Both the position numbers and the translations under genes were made by a program. 37,459 nt of DNA from contig CAMAVA010000012.1 in assembly GCA_945861515.1 (NCBI GenBank), positions 1 through 37,459 on the forward strand. The letters run 5' to 3'. This document shows, piece after piece, positions 1 through 9,106 of the stretch. Each line of letters starts with the position of its first letter. Within the stretch, counting starts at the first letter, position 1. The stretch comes from Brevundimonas vancanneytii. GTDB taxonomy: Bacteria > Pseudomonadota > Alphaproteobacteria > Caulobacterales > Caulobacteraceae. The notes under the pieces are model-generated. The model was not told where the DNA came from. It saw only the letters and a program-made list of their open reading frames with translations, and did not search any database.

Positions 1-828
1 GCCTATGCCATGGCCTCGACCACCACCGGGCGGCTGTCCTCCTCCGATCCCAACCTGCAGAACATCCCGATCCGCACCGAGGAAGGCCGCAAGATCCGCA
101 AGGCCTTCATCGCCGAGCCGGGCCATGTGCTGATCAGCGCCGACTACAGCCAGATCGAGCTGCGTTTGTTGGCCCATGTCGGGGAAATCCCGCAGCTGCA
201 GGCCGCCTTCCGGCAGGGTCTGGACATCCATGCCATGACCGCCTCGGAGATGTTCAACACCCCCATCGAGGGCATGCCGTCCGACATCCGGCGCCGGGCC
301 AAGGCGATCAATTTCGGCATCGTCTATGGCATCAGCGCCTTTGGCCTGGCCAACCAGCTGTCGATCCCCCAGGCCGAGGCCGGGGCCTATATCAAGACCT
401 ATTTCGAACGGTTCCCCGGCATCGCCGCCTATATGGACCGGATGCGCGCCCAGGTGCGGGAGCATGGTTTTGTCACCACCATCTTCGGCCGCCGGATCAA
501 TATCCCCGACATCCGCGCCAAGAGCGTCGGCCAGAAGCAGTTTGCCGAACGGGCGGCCATCAATGCCCCGCTTCAGGGCGCCGCCGCCGACATCATCCGC
601 CGGGCCATGGCCCGCATGCCGGCTGCCTTGAAGGCGGCCGGCCTGAAGGGCCGCATGCTGCTGCAGGTCCATGACGAACTGGTGTTCGAGGCCCCTGCCG
701 AGGAGGCCGAGGCCACCTGCGCCCTGGCCCGGGCGGTCATGGAAGGCGCCGCCCTGCCCGTCATCGAGATGAGCGTGCCCCTGGTCGTCGAAGCCCGCGC
801 TGCAGCCAACTGGGATGAGGCGCATTGA
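1..828 (+). CDS. polA: DNA polymerase I, C-terminal polymerase domain (5' truncated by window start)
   Basis: Frame open from base 1. Family A polymerase motifs: TTGRLSSSDPNLQNIPIRTEEGRKIRKAF, SADYSQIELRLLAH, RRRAKAINFGIVYGIS, LLQVHDELVFE. Confidence 0.97.
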   Translation, partial: AYAMASTTTGRLSSSDPNLQNIPIRTEEGRKIRKAFIAEPGHVLISADYSQIELRLLAHVGEIPQLQAAFRQGLDIHAMTASEMFNTPIEGMPSDIRRRAKAINFGIVYGISAFGLANQLSIPQAEAGAYIKTYFERFPGIAAYMDRMRAQVREHGFVTTIFGRRINIPDIRAKSVGQKQFAERAAINAPLQGAAADIIRRAMARMPAALKAAGLKGRMLLQVHDELVFEAPAEEAEATCALARAVMEGAALPVIEMSVPLVVEARAAANWDEAH

Positions 829-831
829 GGG

Positions 832-944
832 TGCGTGCTTCGATTCCGGTCTTTAGAACGCCCGTTTGAAAGGAAGATACTTCAGCCAAATCAGATATTT
901 CGTCATGCTGAGTAGCCAGTGCAGCGGGCGTGTCGAAGCACGCA
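832..944. repeat. MITE-like 113-bp element with 12-bp perfect terminal inverted repeats (TGCGTGCTTCGA / TCGAAGCACGCA)
   Basis: TGCGTGCTTCGA at 832-843 and its exact reverse complement at 933-944. The right half (about 897-944) recurs inverted at 1311-1366. Confidence 0.6.
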
Positions 945-1012
945 GGCTCGAATCCGTCCGAATTGCAGCTGATGACCGCTGAACTGGACGCCTGTATTGA
1001 AGCGGCGGAGGA

Positions 1013-1279
1013 TCACTCGTAGCCAAAGTCTGGAAGCGACCGAAGTCTATAGGCTTTGCGATCTGGTAAAGGGATGTCAAATCTGGGTGTGGCCGCAAGC
1101 AGCACCGCTCTGGGGTCCAGCCTGCGCCGTCCGGGGTTCGACCCTTCCCACTCAACTGCGCTCACCAGAACAGCACAATTCCGGCCTTGAACGGTGACCA
1201 TCTGGGGGCCGTCCTTGAGTACCGCCCGCAACAACTCATTGAAGCGCCCCTCGATCTGTTCTGCAGGCCATGGCTTCAT
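1013..1279 (-). CDS. Phd/YefM-family antitoxin-like protein, no toxin partner visible
   Basis: 88 aa; N-terminus MKPWPAEQIEGRFNELLRAVLKDGPQMVTVQGRNCAVLVSAVEWE resembles the Phd/YefM fold. No PIN-type (LLDTNV-like) ORF downstream. Confidence 0.65.
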   Translation of the reverse strand: MKPWPAEQIEGRFNELLRAVLKDGPQMVTVQGRNCAVLVSAVEWEGSNPGRRRLDPRAVLLAATPRFDIPLPDRKAYRLRSLPDFGYE

Positions 1280-1310
1280 CGCGGGCTCCTGAAGGTCCTG
1301 GTCGGAATGG

Positions 1311-1366
1311 GCGTGCGTGCTTCGACACGCGGTCTGCGACCGCTACTCAGCATGACGAAAAACCTA
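1311..1366. repeat. Second copy, inverted, of the intergenic repeat GCGTGCTTCGACACGC...GCTACTCAGCATGACGAAA
   Basis: Reverse complement matches 897-944 in both arms (TTTCGTCATGCTGAGTAGC and GTGTCGAAGCACGC). Internal hairpin GCGGTC-TGC-GACCGC. Confidence 0.75.
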
Positions 1367-1430
1367 AACATTACCGCATACGGGCGATTTCTCGCCACGT
1401 GATGGGTCGGCAGGACGATGCACGCAAGCG

Positions 1431-2732
1431 CTACCCCAGGGCCGCCGCCTGAGCTGCGATCCGCTGGATCAGGGTCGGGGTCAGGTAGCCGTCGGCGGGC
1501 AGGCCATTGGCCTTTTGCCAGGCCCGGACGGCCACCCGGCTCTTCGGTCCGATCGCCCCGTCCACACCGCCGGTGTCAAAGCCCAGCTTGATCAGGGACT
1601 GCTGGGCCAGGATCCGGTCTGACAGGGACAGGGGAATTTCCACCGGCCAGGGGGTCGCCAGGGGCCCGTCGCCGGAAAACCTCAGGCCCAGCAGTCCGAC
1701 GCCGAGCGCATAGGCCGTGGAATTGTTGTAGCGCATGATCACCCCGTGGTTGGGGAAGATCAGGAAGGCCGGGCCATTGCCGCCGGAGGGCAGGATCAGG
1801 CTGGCGCCGGAGGCCTGGTCCGCCGCCGACCAGGGCAGGCCGTCGGCCCGCACCACCCCGCGCTGGATCCAGACGGACAGGGGCTCCCGCGCCTGTTCGG
1901 TCAGGCCCAGGTCCAGGCCCGGCGGCAGCCGCACCTCCCGCGACCAGCTTTCGCCCCGCTTCCAGCCGGCCCTGGCCAGGTAGTTGGCCGTGGAGGCCAG
2001 GGCGTCCGGGGTCGAGCCCCAGATGTCGCGAAGGCCATCGCCATCGCCGTCCACGGCGGTGGACAGAAAGACGCCTGGCAGGAACTGGGTCTGGCCCATG
2101 GCGCCGGCCCAGCTGCCCTTCAGTCCGGCCCGGCTCTGCTGGCCGCTGCCAATGATGGTCAGGGCCGAGATCAGTTCGGACTCCGCCCAGGCCCGCCGGC
2201 GGCCGTCCGCCGCCAGACTGGCCAGGGACCGGACCACATCCATGTCACCCTGCAGCTTGCCAAAGGCCGATTCCATGGCCCAGACGGCCAGAATGATATC
2301 GCGCGGCACGCCGTAACGGGTCTCGAGCCCGGGCAGATAGTCCAGGCTCTGGCGAAACTGCCGGCCCTGGGTGATCCGCACCTCCGAGACCGTGCCTTTC
2401 ACATAGTCGCCCACCGGCTTGGAGAACTCCGGCTGCTTGCCGTCCAGGGCCGCCGCCCGGGGGTCGGGCGTCAGGCCGGCCAGTTCCCGGTCCAGCAGCT
2501 GGGGCGACAGGCCCGCAGCCAGGGCCCGGCCGCGAAAGGCATGGAGCCAGCTGTCAAAGGACAGATCGCCCGACACGACAGGCGGCGGCATTGCGGCCGG
2601 CGCCACAACGGCAGCCGACACCGGCGTGACCGCCATCGGCGGCGGCGCCGCCGGAGCCAGCCCCAGGGACGGTTCCAGATTGGGATCGGCGCAGCCGGCC
2701 AGGGTGAGCATCAGAAGGAGGCGTAGGTCCAT
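1431..2732 (-). CDS. Lytic murein transglycosylase (MltB/SLT_2 type) with C-terminal peptidoglycan-binding domain; lipoprotein signal
   Basis: Lipobox-like LTLAGC; AVWAMESAFGKLQGDMDVVRSLA; GAMGQTQFLPGVFLSTAVDGDGDG; C-terminal IGPKSRVAVRAWQKANGLPADGYL. Confidence 0.93.
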   Translation of the reverse strand: MDLRLLLMLTLAGCADPNLEPSLGLAPAAPPPMAVTPVSAAVVAPAAMPPPVVSGDLSFDSWLHAFRGRALAAGLSPQLLDRELAGLTPDPRAAALDGKQPEFSKPVGDYVKGTVSEVRITQGRQFRQSLDYLPGLETRYGVPRDIILAVWAMESAFGKLQGDMDVVRSLASLAADGRRRAWAESELISALTIIGSGQQSRAGLKGSWAGAMGQTQFLPGVFLSTAVDGDGDGLRDIWGSTPDALASTANYLARAGWKRGESWSREVRLPPGLDLGLTEQAREPLSVWIQRGVVRADGLPWSAADQASGASLILPSGGNGPAFLIFPNHGVIMRYNNSTAYALGVGLLGLRFSGDGPLATPWPVEIPLSLSDRILAQQSLIKLGFDTGGVDGAIGPKSRVAVRAWQKANGLPADGYLTPTLIQRIAAQAAALG

Positions 2733-2808
2733 GGGCTCAAACTAGCCGCAAGGCGGCTCCGGACTCAATCACAACCCTGACAACGGCCCGTATCGCCGGT
2801 CTGGCGGG

Positions 2809-3243
2809 CTATTTCTGAAGCCTGAAAACAAACTGGCCGGTGTCGCCGGGCTTGTTGATCATCCGGCCGGCCAGACTGGTCGTGCTGACCCACCGGGCGA
2901 GGTACAGGGCATAGCCGCTGTTGACGGCATACATGATGCGGTCCTCGTCCTGCAGCCAGCGGGCGTCGTCATAGGTCGCGCCGTTATAGCCATAGGTCAG
3001 GGTGCAGTCGGCCTTGAACACGATGGTCATGTCGTAGGTGTCGCCGTCCTGCCAGACCGTATTGCCGCGAAAGGTCTTGCCGGCCACGGAGGTGGCCCGG
3101 CCGGGATCGCCACATTTGGCGGCCGGTTTCGCGGCCGGGGATGCCGTCTGGGCCGGCAGAGAGAGGGCGGGGGCCGCCGCGGTTGCAGCAGGGGCCGCGA
3201 CGAAAACGAACAGGGTCGCGGTGACCAGGATCGAGGGGCGCAT
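2809..3243 (-). CDS. Secreted hypothetical protein
   Basis: 144 aa, Sec-like signal peptide MRPSILVTATLFVFVAAPAATAAA; good coding character; no family recognised. Confidence 0.75.
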   Translation of the reverse strand: MRPSILVTATLFVFVAAPAATAAAPALSLPAQTASPAAKPAAKCGDPGRATSVAGKTFRGNTVWQDGDTYDMTIVFKADCTLTYGYNGATYDDARWLQDEDRIMYAVNSGYALYLARWVSTTSLAGRMINKPGDTGQFVFRLQK

Positions 3244-3344
3244 GGGACTTCGCTCCGTTGCAAGTCAGACCAGGACTCTAGTGCGGGTCCAGGCGGCCGG
3301 AACCCTCAGGAAGGGGGGCAGGCCTTGCGATGTTAAATATCTTT

Positions 3345-3355
3345 GACATCATGTC
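3345..3355. promoter_or_regulatory. Dyad GACATCATGTC within an AT-rich stretch upstream of the membrane protein/XRE pair (candidate operator)
   Basis: Perfect palindrome GACAT-C-ATGTC within TTAAATATCTTTGACATCATGTCTGAAATATT; AT-rich relative to its surroundings. Confidence 0.4.
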
Positions 3356-3397
3356 TGAAATATTGCACATCGCTTCCGCACAATGGAGCGCAACGAG

Positions 3398-3859
3398 ATG
3401 TCGTATCGGGAGAAAAGCGCCTGGGTGTCGCTGGTCAGCACCCTTCTCATCTGGGGCGGCTATTTCGTCGCCCTGTTCCGGGGCTTGCTGTCGGGCCAGG
3501 CCGGCCTGATGAGTTTCGCCGGACTGTTTGTCGGCTGCATCTTCCTGGTGGTGGTGGTCCAGGTGGTCCTGGCGATCCTGATTGCCCTGCAGTCACCGTC
3601 GGAAGCCGAGGCCGCGCCCGATGAGCGGGAACGGCGGATCGACGACCAGGCCGGCCGCCGCGCCTACTGGGTCCTCAGCAGCCTGACCCTCACCCTGGTG
3701 CTCTGCCTGCCCGTCGCCCTTCTGCTCTGGCCGGCCTTCCGGCAGGGGCCGGGCCCCCAGGGCCTGATGCTGGCGGCCAGCGGCGTTTTCCTGGCCATCA
3801 CCCTGGCCGAGGTGGTGCGGTCGGCCAGCCAGGTGCTGGACTATCGCAGGCTGGCCTGA
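3398..3859 (+). CDS. Small integral membrane protein, co-transcribed with XRE regulator
   Basis: Four hydrophobic segments; start MSYREKSAW chosen because GGAG lies 9 nt upstream (alternative start 3383). Confidence 0.75.
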   Translation: MSYREKSAWVSLVSTLLIWGGYFVALFRGLLSGQAGLMSFAGLFVGCIFLVVVVQVVLAILIALQSPSEAEAAPDERERRIDDQAGRRAYWVLSSLTLTLVLCLPVALLLWPAFRQGPGPQGLMLAASGVFLAITLAEVVRSASQVLDYRRLA

Positions 3860-3862
3860 TCC

Positions 3863-4075
3863 ATGGCCAGGGGATCATTGCAGAACCAGGTCCGCCGCCT
3901 CCGGTTCGACCATGGCGAGATGACCCAGGCAGACCTGGCCAGCCGCATCGGCGTCACCCGCCAGACCATCGCCGCCATAGAGCAGAACCGCTATGCGCCG
4001 TCGCTCGAGGCGGCTTTCCGGATTGCCCATGTCTTCGGCGTCGGGATCGACGAGGTGTTCCAGTGGACGCCGTAA
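3863..4075 (+). CDS. XRE-family helix-turn-helix transcriptional regulator (YgzD-like)
   Basis: 70 aa; [49 protein letters not shown]. Confidence 0.92.
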   Translation: MARGSLQNQVRRLRFDHGEMTQADLASRIGVTRQTIAAIEQNRYAPSLEAAFRIAHVFGVGIDEVFQWTP

Positions 4076-4150
4076 CCTCGTGGTCGAGGGCCGCGCCATG
4101 GTGCAGAGAGCGGTTGGCGCACTTCGGGTTCGGCGCAGTCGGGATCAAGA

Positions 4151-6409
4151 TCAGATCGCTATGGCGACGTCTTCGGGCTCCGCGTCCACTGCGGCGCTGA
4201 TCGCGGCAAACAGCTGGCCGACCTCGATGGGCTTGGCCACGAAGCCGTTCATGCCGGCAGCGATATAGTTTTCCACCTGGTGGGTCATGGCATTGGCGGT
4301 GAGGGCGATGACCGGCGTGGCGGGCCGTCCGGTCTCGGCTTCCCGGCGTCGGATCTCGCGGGTTGCGGCGACGCCGTCCATGACCGGCATCTGGACATCC
4401 ATCAGGATCACATCCCAGTCACATTGCGCCCAGGCGGTCAGGGCCTCCTCACCATTACCGACACACACGGGATTGAGACCCGCCTGGCCCAGAAGCGTCT
4501 TCAGCACCAGCTGGTTCACCGGGTTGTCTTCCGCCGCCAGGATGCGCAGGGGTCGGTCATCGAAACCGCACTCCGGCCCCATGTCCCGGGTTGCTGCAGG
4601 GACGGCTTGGGCGGACTGCGGCAGTGGCAGGTCCACCGTGAAGCAGCTTCCAAGGCCGACCGCGCTCTCGGCCCTGATCTCGCCGCCCATGGCCAGACAA
4701 AGCTCCCGGCAGATGGACAGGCCCAATCCCGTCCCGCCAAATCGGCGAGTGGTCGAGGCGTCGGCCTGGACGAACTTGTCGAACAGGCGATCGATTCTCT
4801 CCGGGTCCATGCCGATGCCCGTGTCGGAAACCGTGATCCTCATCCGGTCCTCGACCCGGTCGACCTGGACCCGCACCGACCCGGCGCTGGTGAACTTCAG
4901 AGCGTTGGAGATCAGGTTGAACAGAATCTGGCGAACCCGGACGGGATCGCCGCGATAGGCGCCCAGGGCCAGCGGCGCGATTTCGACGCTGAAATCCAGT
5001 CCCCGGTTGCCGGCCAAGGGCTTGAAAGTGTCCCTGACTCCATGGACCAGCGGCTCCAGGTCGAAAACAACCGCTTCCAGTTCCAGTCCCCCGGCCTCGA
5101 TCTTGGAGAGGTCCAGGATATCGTTCAGAATCGTCAGCAGGGTGGCGCCAGACTGTCCGATCACCTCGAGCCGCTCGCGCTGCAGCCCGGCCGGGGTGTC
5201 GCGCTGCATGGCCTGAACCATCCCCAGCACGCCCTTCAGGGGCGTACGAATCTCATGGCTGACGGTCGCCAGAAACTCGCCCTTGGCCCGGTTGGCCGTC
5301 TCGGCCGCATCAAGCGCCTCTTGTTGGGCCTTTGCGGCGCGCTGCACTTCGGTCATGTCGACAAAGGTGGCGATACAGTTGCTCCAGGGGTTCTTGCCCT
5401 CCGGGACCGTGCGGATATGGACGCAGACCTCGACCGTTGAGCCGTCAGTGCGCAGGACCTTTGCGTAGAACGGCGGAAAGCTTCCATCGGGCCGAAGACC
5501 ATCCAGGCTTTCGCAGAAGCCGGTCAGGAAACTGGTGTCAAAATGGCGCGCAGCGACCGAGCCTTCAAAGCCGGTGACCCCGTACAGTTCCTCGGCGGTC
5601 TTGTTGGCGCCCAAGAGGAAAAGCGCCGAGATGGCGTCCTCGACCCTTTCTATCTTGCCGCGCAGGGCCTGGCCTAACGCCCTGTCCCCTGCCTCGACAT
5701 GGGGTTGAAGCAGGTCGTAGATGCCGGCGGCGCTGAAGTTGATCTGGGGCAGGGGGCTCTGGTCGAACAGCATTCTCCAGAGGGCGGCGCTCTGACGCAG
5801 CTTTTCCTGGGTTTCATTCAGGTGACGCCGGGCTGCCAGCATTCGGGTCACCCCCTCGGCCGCGAAGCCAAGAGCAATGACCAGGACCAGGCCGACTGGG
5901 ACGAGACGCAGGTTTAGGGGATTGGGCCCGAGCAGGACAATGGCCAGGACCACAAGGCCAGGAAGAGCGCCGCCGACCACGAATCCTGTCTGGGACTGAT
6001 AGGCGTTGGTCTGGGCGAAGAAGATCACCGACAACCAGACCAGGATGGCGCAAAGGGCGCCCTCGAAGGAACCGGACAGCCAGAGCATGGCGCCCATGCC
6101 CACCCAGGAGGCGCCTGCCGCAGCCAGACAGCCGACGTGCCACAGTCGTGTGGGCCAGCCCACTACCTGTCGAAGATACTGCCTGCGCGTGGCGAACCAG
6201 GCGACGATTTCGATGGCCACGCCAAGCACCGCCCAGCTCAGGCAGAGGCTCCAGGGCAACATCTGAGCGAACACCACCCCGACGCCGCTGGTCACGATCA
6301 CCCGCAGGGCAAACCCTGCGTGCGTACTTACGGCCAGTTCGTCCAGCCCTTCGTCGAGGATTTTCTGCAAAGCGCAGGCCCTTCTCTTGTCAGGGCAGTC
6401 TGGGGCCAA
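4151..6409 (-). CDS. Hybrid sensor histidine kinase (N-terminal TM region, PAS-like region, HisKA, HATPase_c, C-terminal receiver)
   Basis: HEIRTPLKGVLGM H-box; FNLISNALKFT N-box; GGTGLGLSICREL G-box; REC: ILAAEDNPVNQ...VILMDVQMPVMDG...VIALTANAM...GFVAKPI. Confidence 0.95.
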   Translation of the reverse strand: MAPDCPDKRRACALQKILDEGLDELAVSTHAGFALRVIVTSGVGVVFAQMLPWSLCLSWAVLGVAIEIVAWFATRRQYLRQVVGWPTRLWHVGCLAAAGASWVGMGAMLWLSGSFEGALCAILVWLSVIFFAQTNAYQSQTGFVVGGALPGLVVLAIVLLGPNPLNLRLVPVGLVLVIALGFAAEGVTRMLAARRHLNETQEKLRQSAALWRMLFDQSPLPQINFSAAGIYDLLQPHVEAGDRALGQALRGKIERVEDAISALFLLGANKTAEELYGVTGFEGSVAARHFDTSFLTGFCESLDGLRPDGSFPPFYAKVLRTDGSTVEVCVHIRTVPEGKNPWSNCIATFVDMTEVQRAAKAQQEALDAAETANRAKGEFLATVSHEIRTPLKGVLGMVQAMQRDTPAGLQRERLEVIGQSGATLLTILNDILDLSKIEAGGLELEAVVFDLEPLVHGVRDTFKPLAGNRGLDFSVEIAPLALGAYRGDPVRVRQILFNLISNALKFTSAGSVRVQVDRVEDRMRITVSDTGIGMDPERIDRLFDKFVQADASTTRRFGGTGLGLSICRELCLAMGGEIRAESAVGLGSCFTVDLPLPQSAQAVPAATRDMGPECGFDDRPLRILAAEDNPVNQLVLKTLLGQAGLNPVCVGNGEEALTAWAQCDWDVILMDVQMPVMDGVAATREIRRREAETGRPATPVIALTANAMTHQVENYIAAGMNGFVAKPIEVGQLFAAISAAVDAEPEDVAIAI

Positions 6410-6567
6410 TGGCTTGACATCGCGTTACTTCCAAATTCGTTCGTGAATCCTGTCGGCAGCAGCAGGTTCGACTGGCGACGAGAGGTTGTGGGGATCCCGG
6501 GGCGCCTCTCGCTATGGTCGATGCGGCGATCATCGGCCGGCCTGGAGCGGCCGCAGGATGTTGCAGG

Positions 6568-7395
6568 TCAGTCTGGCGCCAGGCCGTCCCGGGCCTCCAG
6601 GGCGAATTCTATCCGCCGGATGAGCCGCGCCTGTTCTGACGGCGACACCCCCGCCAGGAGGACAAGACCGCAGCCCATGGGCAGAAACGGCGCTGCCGCC
6701 GCTGTCAACGCTTCGGGGGACAGGCCGGCCAGCCGGGCATAGTCCGACTTCAGGGCGGCAAAGACCGCCCTCGGCCGTTCCGGGTCGGCCACCCGGTCAG
6801 CAACGATCTCGGTCAGCAGGATCTCGCAGAGGCACAGGTCATAGGCGGCTGGCGCGCAGACCGCGCCAAACCAGTCAATCAGCCCGGGTCCCTGGGCCGT
6901 CATGATCACGTTGCCCGGGTGAAGATCACTATGACACAGGGCGTCTCCGGCCGGCAGGCCGTCGATCAGCGACAGGAGGCCCCTGGCGATAGGGGCCGGG
7001 ATCCGCTCTCCGGCATCTTGAAAATTGGCGGCTAGCCAGTCCCGAAGGGAAGGCAGGGCGGCGGGCGCCGGCGTCCTGTGAAGCTGCAGGGCCAGGGTTG
7101 CCAGCACCGCCCCGGTCTCGGCCGGCGTCATGGCCCCAGTCCGGGACAGATGCATCAGGGTCGGCCCGTCCAGCCGCGACAGGACGAGGCCGTTCCGCCC
7201 GTCCAGAACCACCTCGTCCAGCACTTCCGGCGCCGGCGCGCCCGCCGCAAAGACCGCCCGGGTCATCCGGGCCTCATGGCGGATCAGCCGTCCCGAAACC
7301 CCGGCCCTGAACAGCTTGACCACCTGTCCGGGCGCGAAAGCATAGACCTCGGCAAAGGCCCCCTCGCCGATTTTTGCACCCGGAAGCTCTGCCAT
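6568..7395 (-). CDS. Aminoglycoside phosphotransferase-family (kinase-like) protein
   Basis: Start placed at MAELPGAKIGEGAFAEVYAF. Catalytic-loop-like ALCHSDLHPGNVIM and LIDWFGAVCAPAAYDLC. Confidence 0.85.
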   Translation of the reverse strand: MAELPGAKIGEGAFAEVYAFAPGQVVKLFRAGVSGRLIRHEARMTRAVFAAGAPAPEVLDEVVLDGRNGLVLSRLDGPTLMHLSRTGAMTPAETGAVLATLALQLHRTPAPAALPSLRDWLAANFQDAGERIPAPIARGLLSLIDGLPAGDALCHSDLHPGNVIMTAQGPGLIDWFGAVCAPAAYDLCLCEILLTEIVADRVADPERPRAVFAALKSDYARLAGLSPEALTAAAAPFLPMGCGLVLLAGVSPSEQARLIRRIEFALEARDGLAPD

Positions 7396-7562
7396 CCGAC
7401 AGTGGTATAGCCGGCTTCGTTGCCGTTCAATCGTCCGGGCGCTGTAGTCGACAGGCTGGCGACACCGACTTTCGGTCGCAAAATGAGTCTGATAGACAGA
7501 TCGCCGTCCCGGGATGGGTCGCGCAACAACGCGAACAGCAGAGCCAGCCGGACCTGACGGGG

Positions 7563-8954
7563 ATGGGTATGAAGCCTGGAAAGGCCGAGGTTCGGGTCGA
7601 GAACGCCCTCCGATTTGAGCGTGAAGGTCTGATGCAAAGGGCGGAGCGGGAGTATCGCTCGGCCCTGGAGGCGGCCCCAAGGCACTTGATTGCCCTCAAC
7701 AATCTGGGAACTCTCTATGCGTCGCGGCGACGATTTACAGAAGCCGCGCAGATGTTCCGGCGAGCCCTTGCCGCCCACCCCGAAGATCTGCCCTCGAACA
7801 TCAACCTTGCGGGCGTCTTGCGCGAGCTTGGACAGGAAGCCCAGGCTGTTCAAGCGCTCGAACGGGCCCTGGCCCTCGACCCCGGTTCGAGAATGGCCCG
7901 GATAAACCTGGCGAACCTGCTACGCTCCATGGGCAGGCTGACCGAGGCCAGGCCGCATTACCAGACCTTGCTGAAGGCCAACAGCGAGGATGGCCTGGCC
8001 CGATGGAATCTGGCCGCGCTTGAGGGATTGTCCGGTGATCTTCGGGCGGCTTTTTCGGGATTCGCAGCGCACCATGAGCGAGAACCGGTTGCGCCGCCGC
8101 CGCCTCTGCCTCGATGGCGCGGAGAACCTCTGGTGGGCCGCAGCATTCTCCTGATCAGCCACCAAGGCTTTGGTGATACGATCATGTTCGCCCGCTTTGC
8201 CGATCGGCTGACAAGACTCGGCGCCCGGGTCGTCATCTGGGCGGAGCCGCCGCTTCAGCCTCTCTTGCGTCGCCTGACCGGCGTCGATCTGTTCGAGCCG
8301 GTCAAGACGCCCCTGTCCCAGATCGACTTCTGGTATCCCCTTGAAGACCTGCCCGCCGCCCTCGAGGTCGGGTCAACCGACTTGCTCTGGCCCGGCGCCT
8401 ACCTGTCCGCATCCTCCGAAAAACAGGCGGACTGGTCGACCCGATTGGTCAGGCAGCCCGGCAAGCTCCGTGTCGGACTGGTTTGGGCCGGAAACCCCAC
8501 CCATCCGGATGACCACAACCGCTCCATTCCGCTTGCGGCTCTGGTCACCGCACTGTCGACCGTCTCCGGCATCCACCTTCTCAGCCTTCAAAAGGGGCCG
8601 CGAAGCGAGGAGGCCGGGACCGCTGGAATCGAGCGAATTGACCAGGCCCTCAAAGACTTTGACGACACCGCGGGGGCGATCGCCAACCTCGATCTCGTGA
8701 TCACTGTGGATACAAGTGTGCTGCACCTGACCGGCGCCATGGGCCGGGAGGCCTGGGGGCTTATTCCTTACGCACCAGATTGGCGCTGGATGCTGGGACG
8801 CGATGACTCCCCCTGGTATCCCACCGTCCGGCTCTTTCGACAGACGCAGCCCAGGTCCTGGGTCGAGGCGCTTGAAGCGGTTGCTTCGGCTCTGAAGAAG
8901 AAGGTGACCCGGGAAGCGGCCCTGGGCCCGGACCAGCTGGCTTCAGGGGGATAG
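7563..8954 (+). CDS. TPR-repeat protein with C-terminal glycosyltransferase-like domain (family 9-like)
   Basis: TPR units (AEREYRSALEAAPRHLIALNNLGTLYASRRRFTEAAQMFRRALAAHPED...) then LRVGLVWAGNPTHPDDHNRSIPL ... LDLVITVDTSVLHLTGAMG ... PDWRWMLGRDDSPWYPTVRLFRQ. Confidence 0.85.
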   Translation: MGMKPGKAEVRVENALRFEREGLMQRAEREYRSALEAAPRHLIALNNLGTLYASRRRFTEAAQMFRRALAAHPEDLPSNINLAGVLRELGQEAQAVQALERALALDPGSRMARINLANLLRSMGRLTEARPHYQTLLKANSEDGLARWNLAALEGLSGDLRAAFSGFAAHHEREPVAPPPPLPRWRGEPLVGRSILLISHQGFGDTIMFARFADRLTRLGARVVIWAEPPLQPLLRRLTGVDLFEPVKTPLSQIDFWYPLEDLPAALEVGSTDLLWPGAYLSASSEKQADWSTRLVRQPGKLRVGLVWAGNPTHPDDHNRSIPLAALVTALSTVSGIHLLSLQKGPRSEEAGTAGIERIDQALKDFDDTAGAIANLDLVITVDTSVLHLTGAMGREAWGLIPYAPDWRWMLGRDDSPWYPTVRLFRQTQPRSWVEALEAVASALKKKVTREAALGPDQLASGG

Positions 8955-9106
8955 GGGTTACCTCGGCGGACGTTCCACACGCCAATTCACCCCGCCAAGA
9001 TTGACTCCGCCGCCCTGCCCCCCTATAGCCGCCCGCTCTGGTTCAACCGGGCCTGCGGCCGGCGTCTTTTCGCCGGGTTACGCACACCCGCTACAAGTAG
9101 ACGGTC

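Noticed and set aside
853-1155. 100-aa minus-strand ORF in the repeat region
   Set aside because: Runs through the repeat arm and overlaps the Phd-like gene in another frame; no coding character.
4280-5440. 386-aa plus-strand ORF opposite the hybrid kinase
   Set aside because: Antisense shadow of HisKA/HATPase coding sequence.
6479-6511. CGAGAGG...CCTCTCG inverted repeat between the hybrid kinase and the kinase-like gene
   Set aside because: 7-bp arms with a 19-nt loop; not distinguishable from chance.
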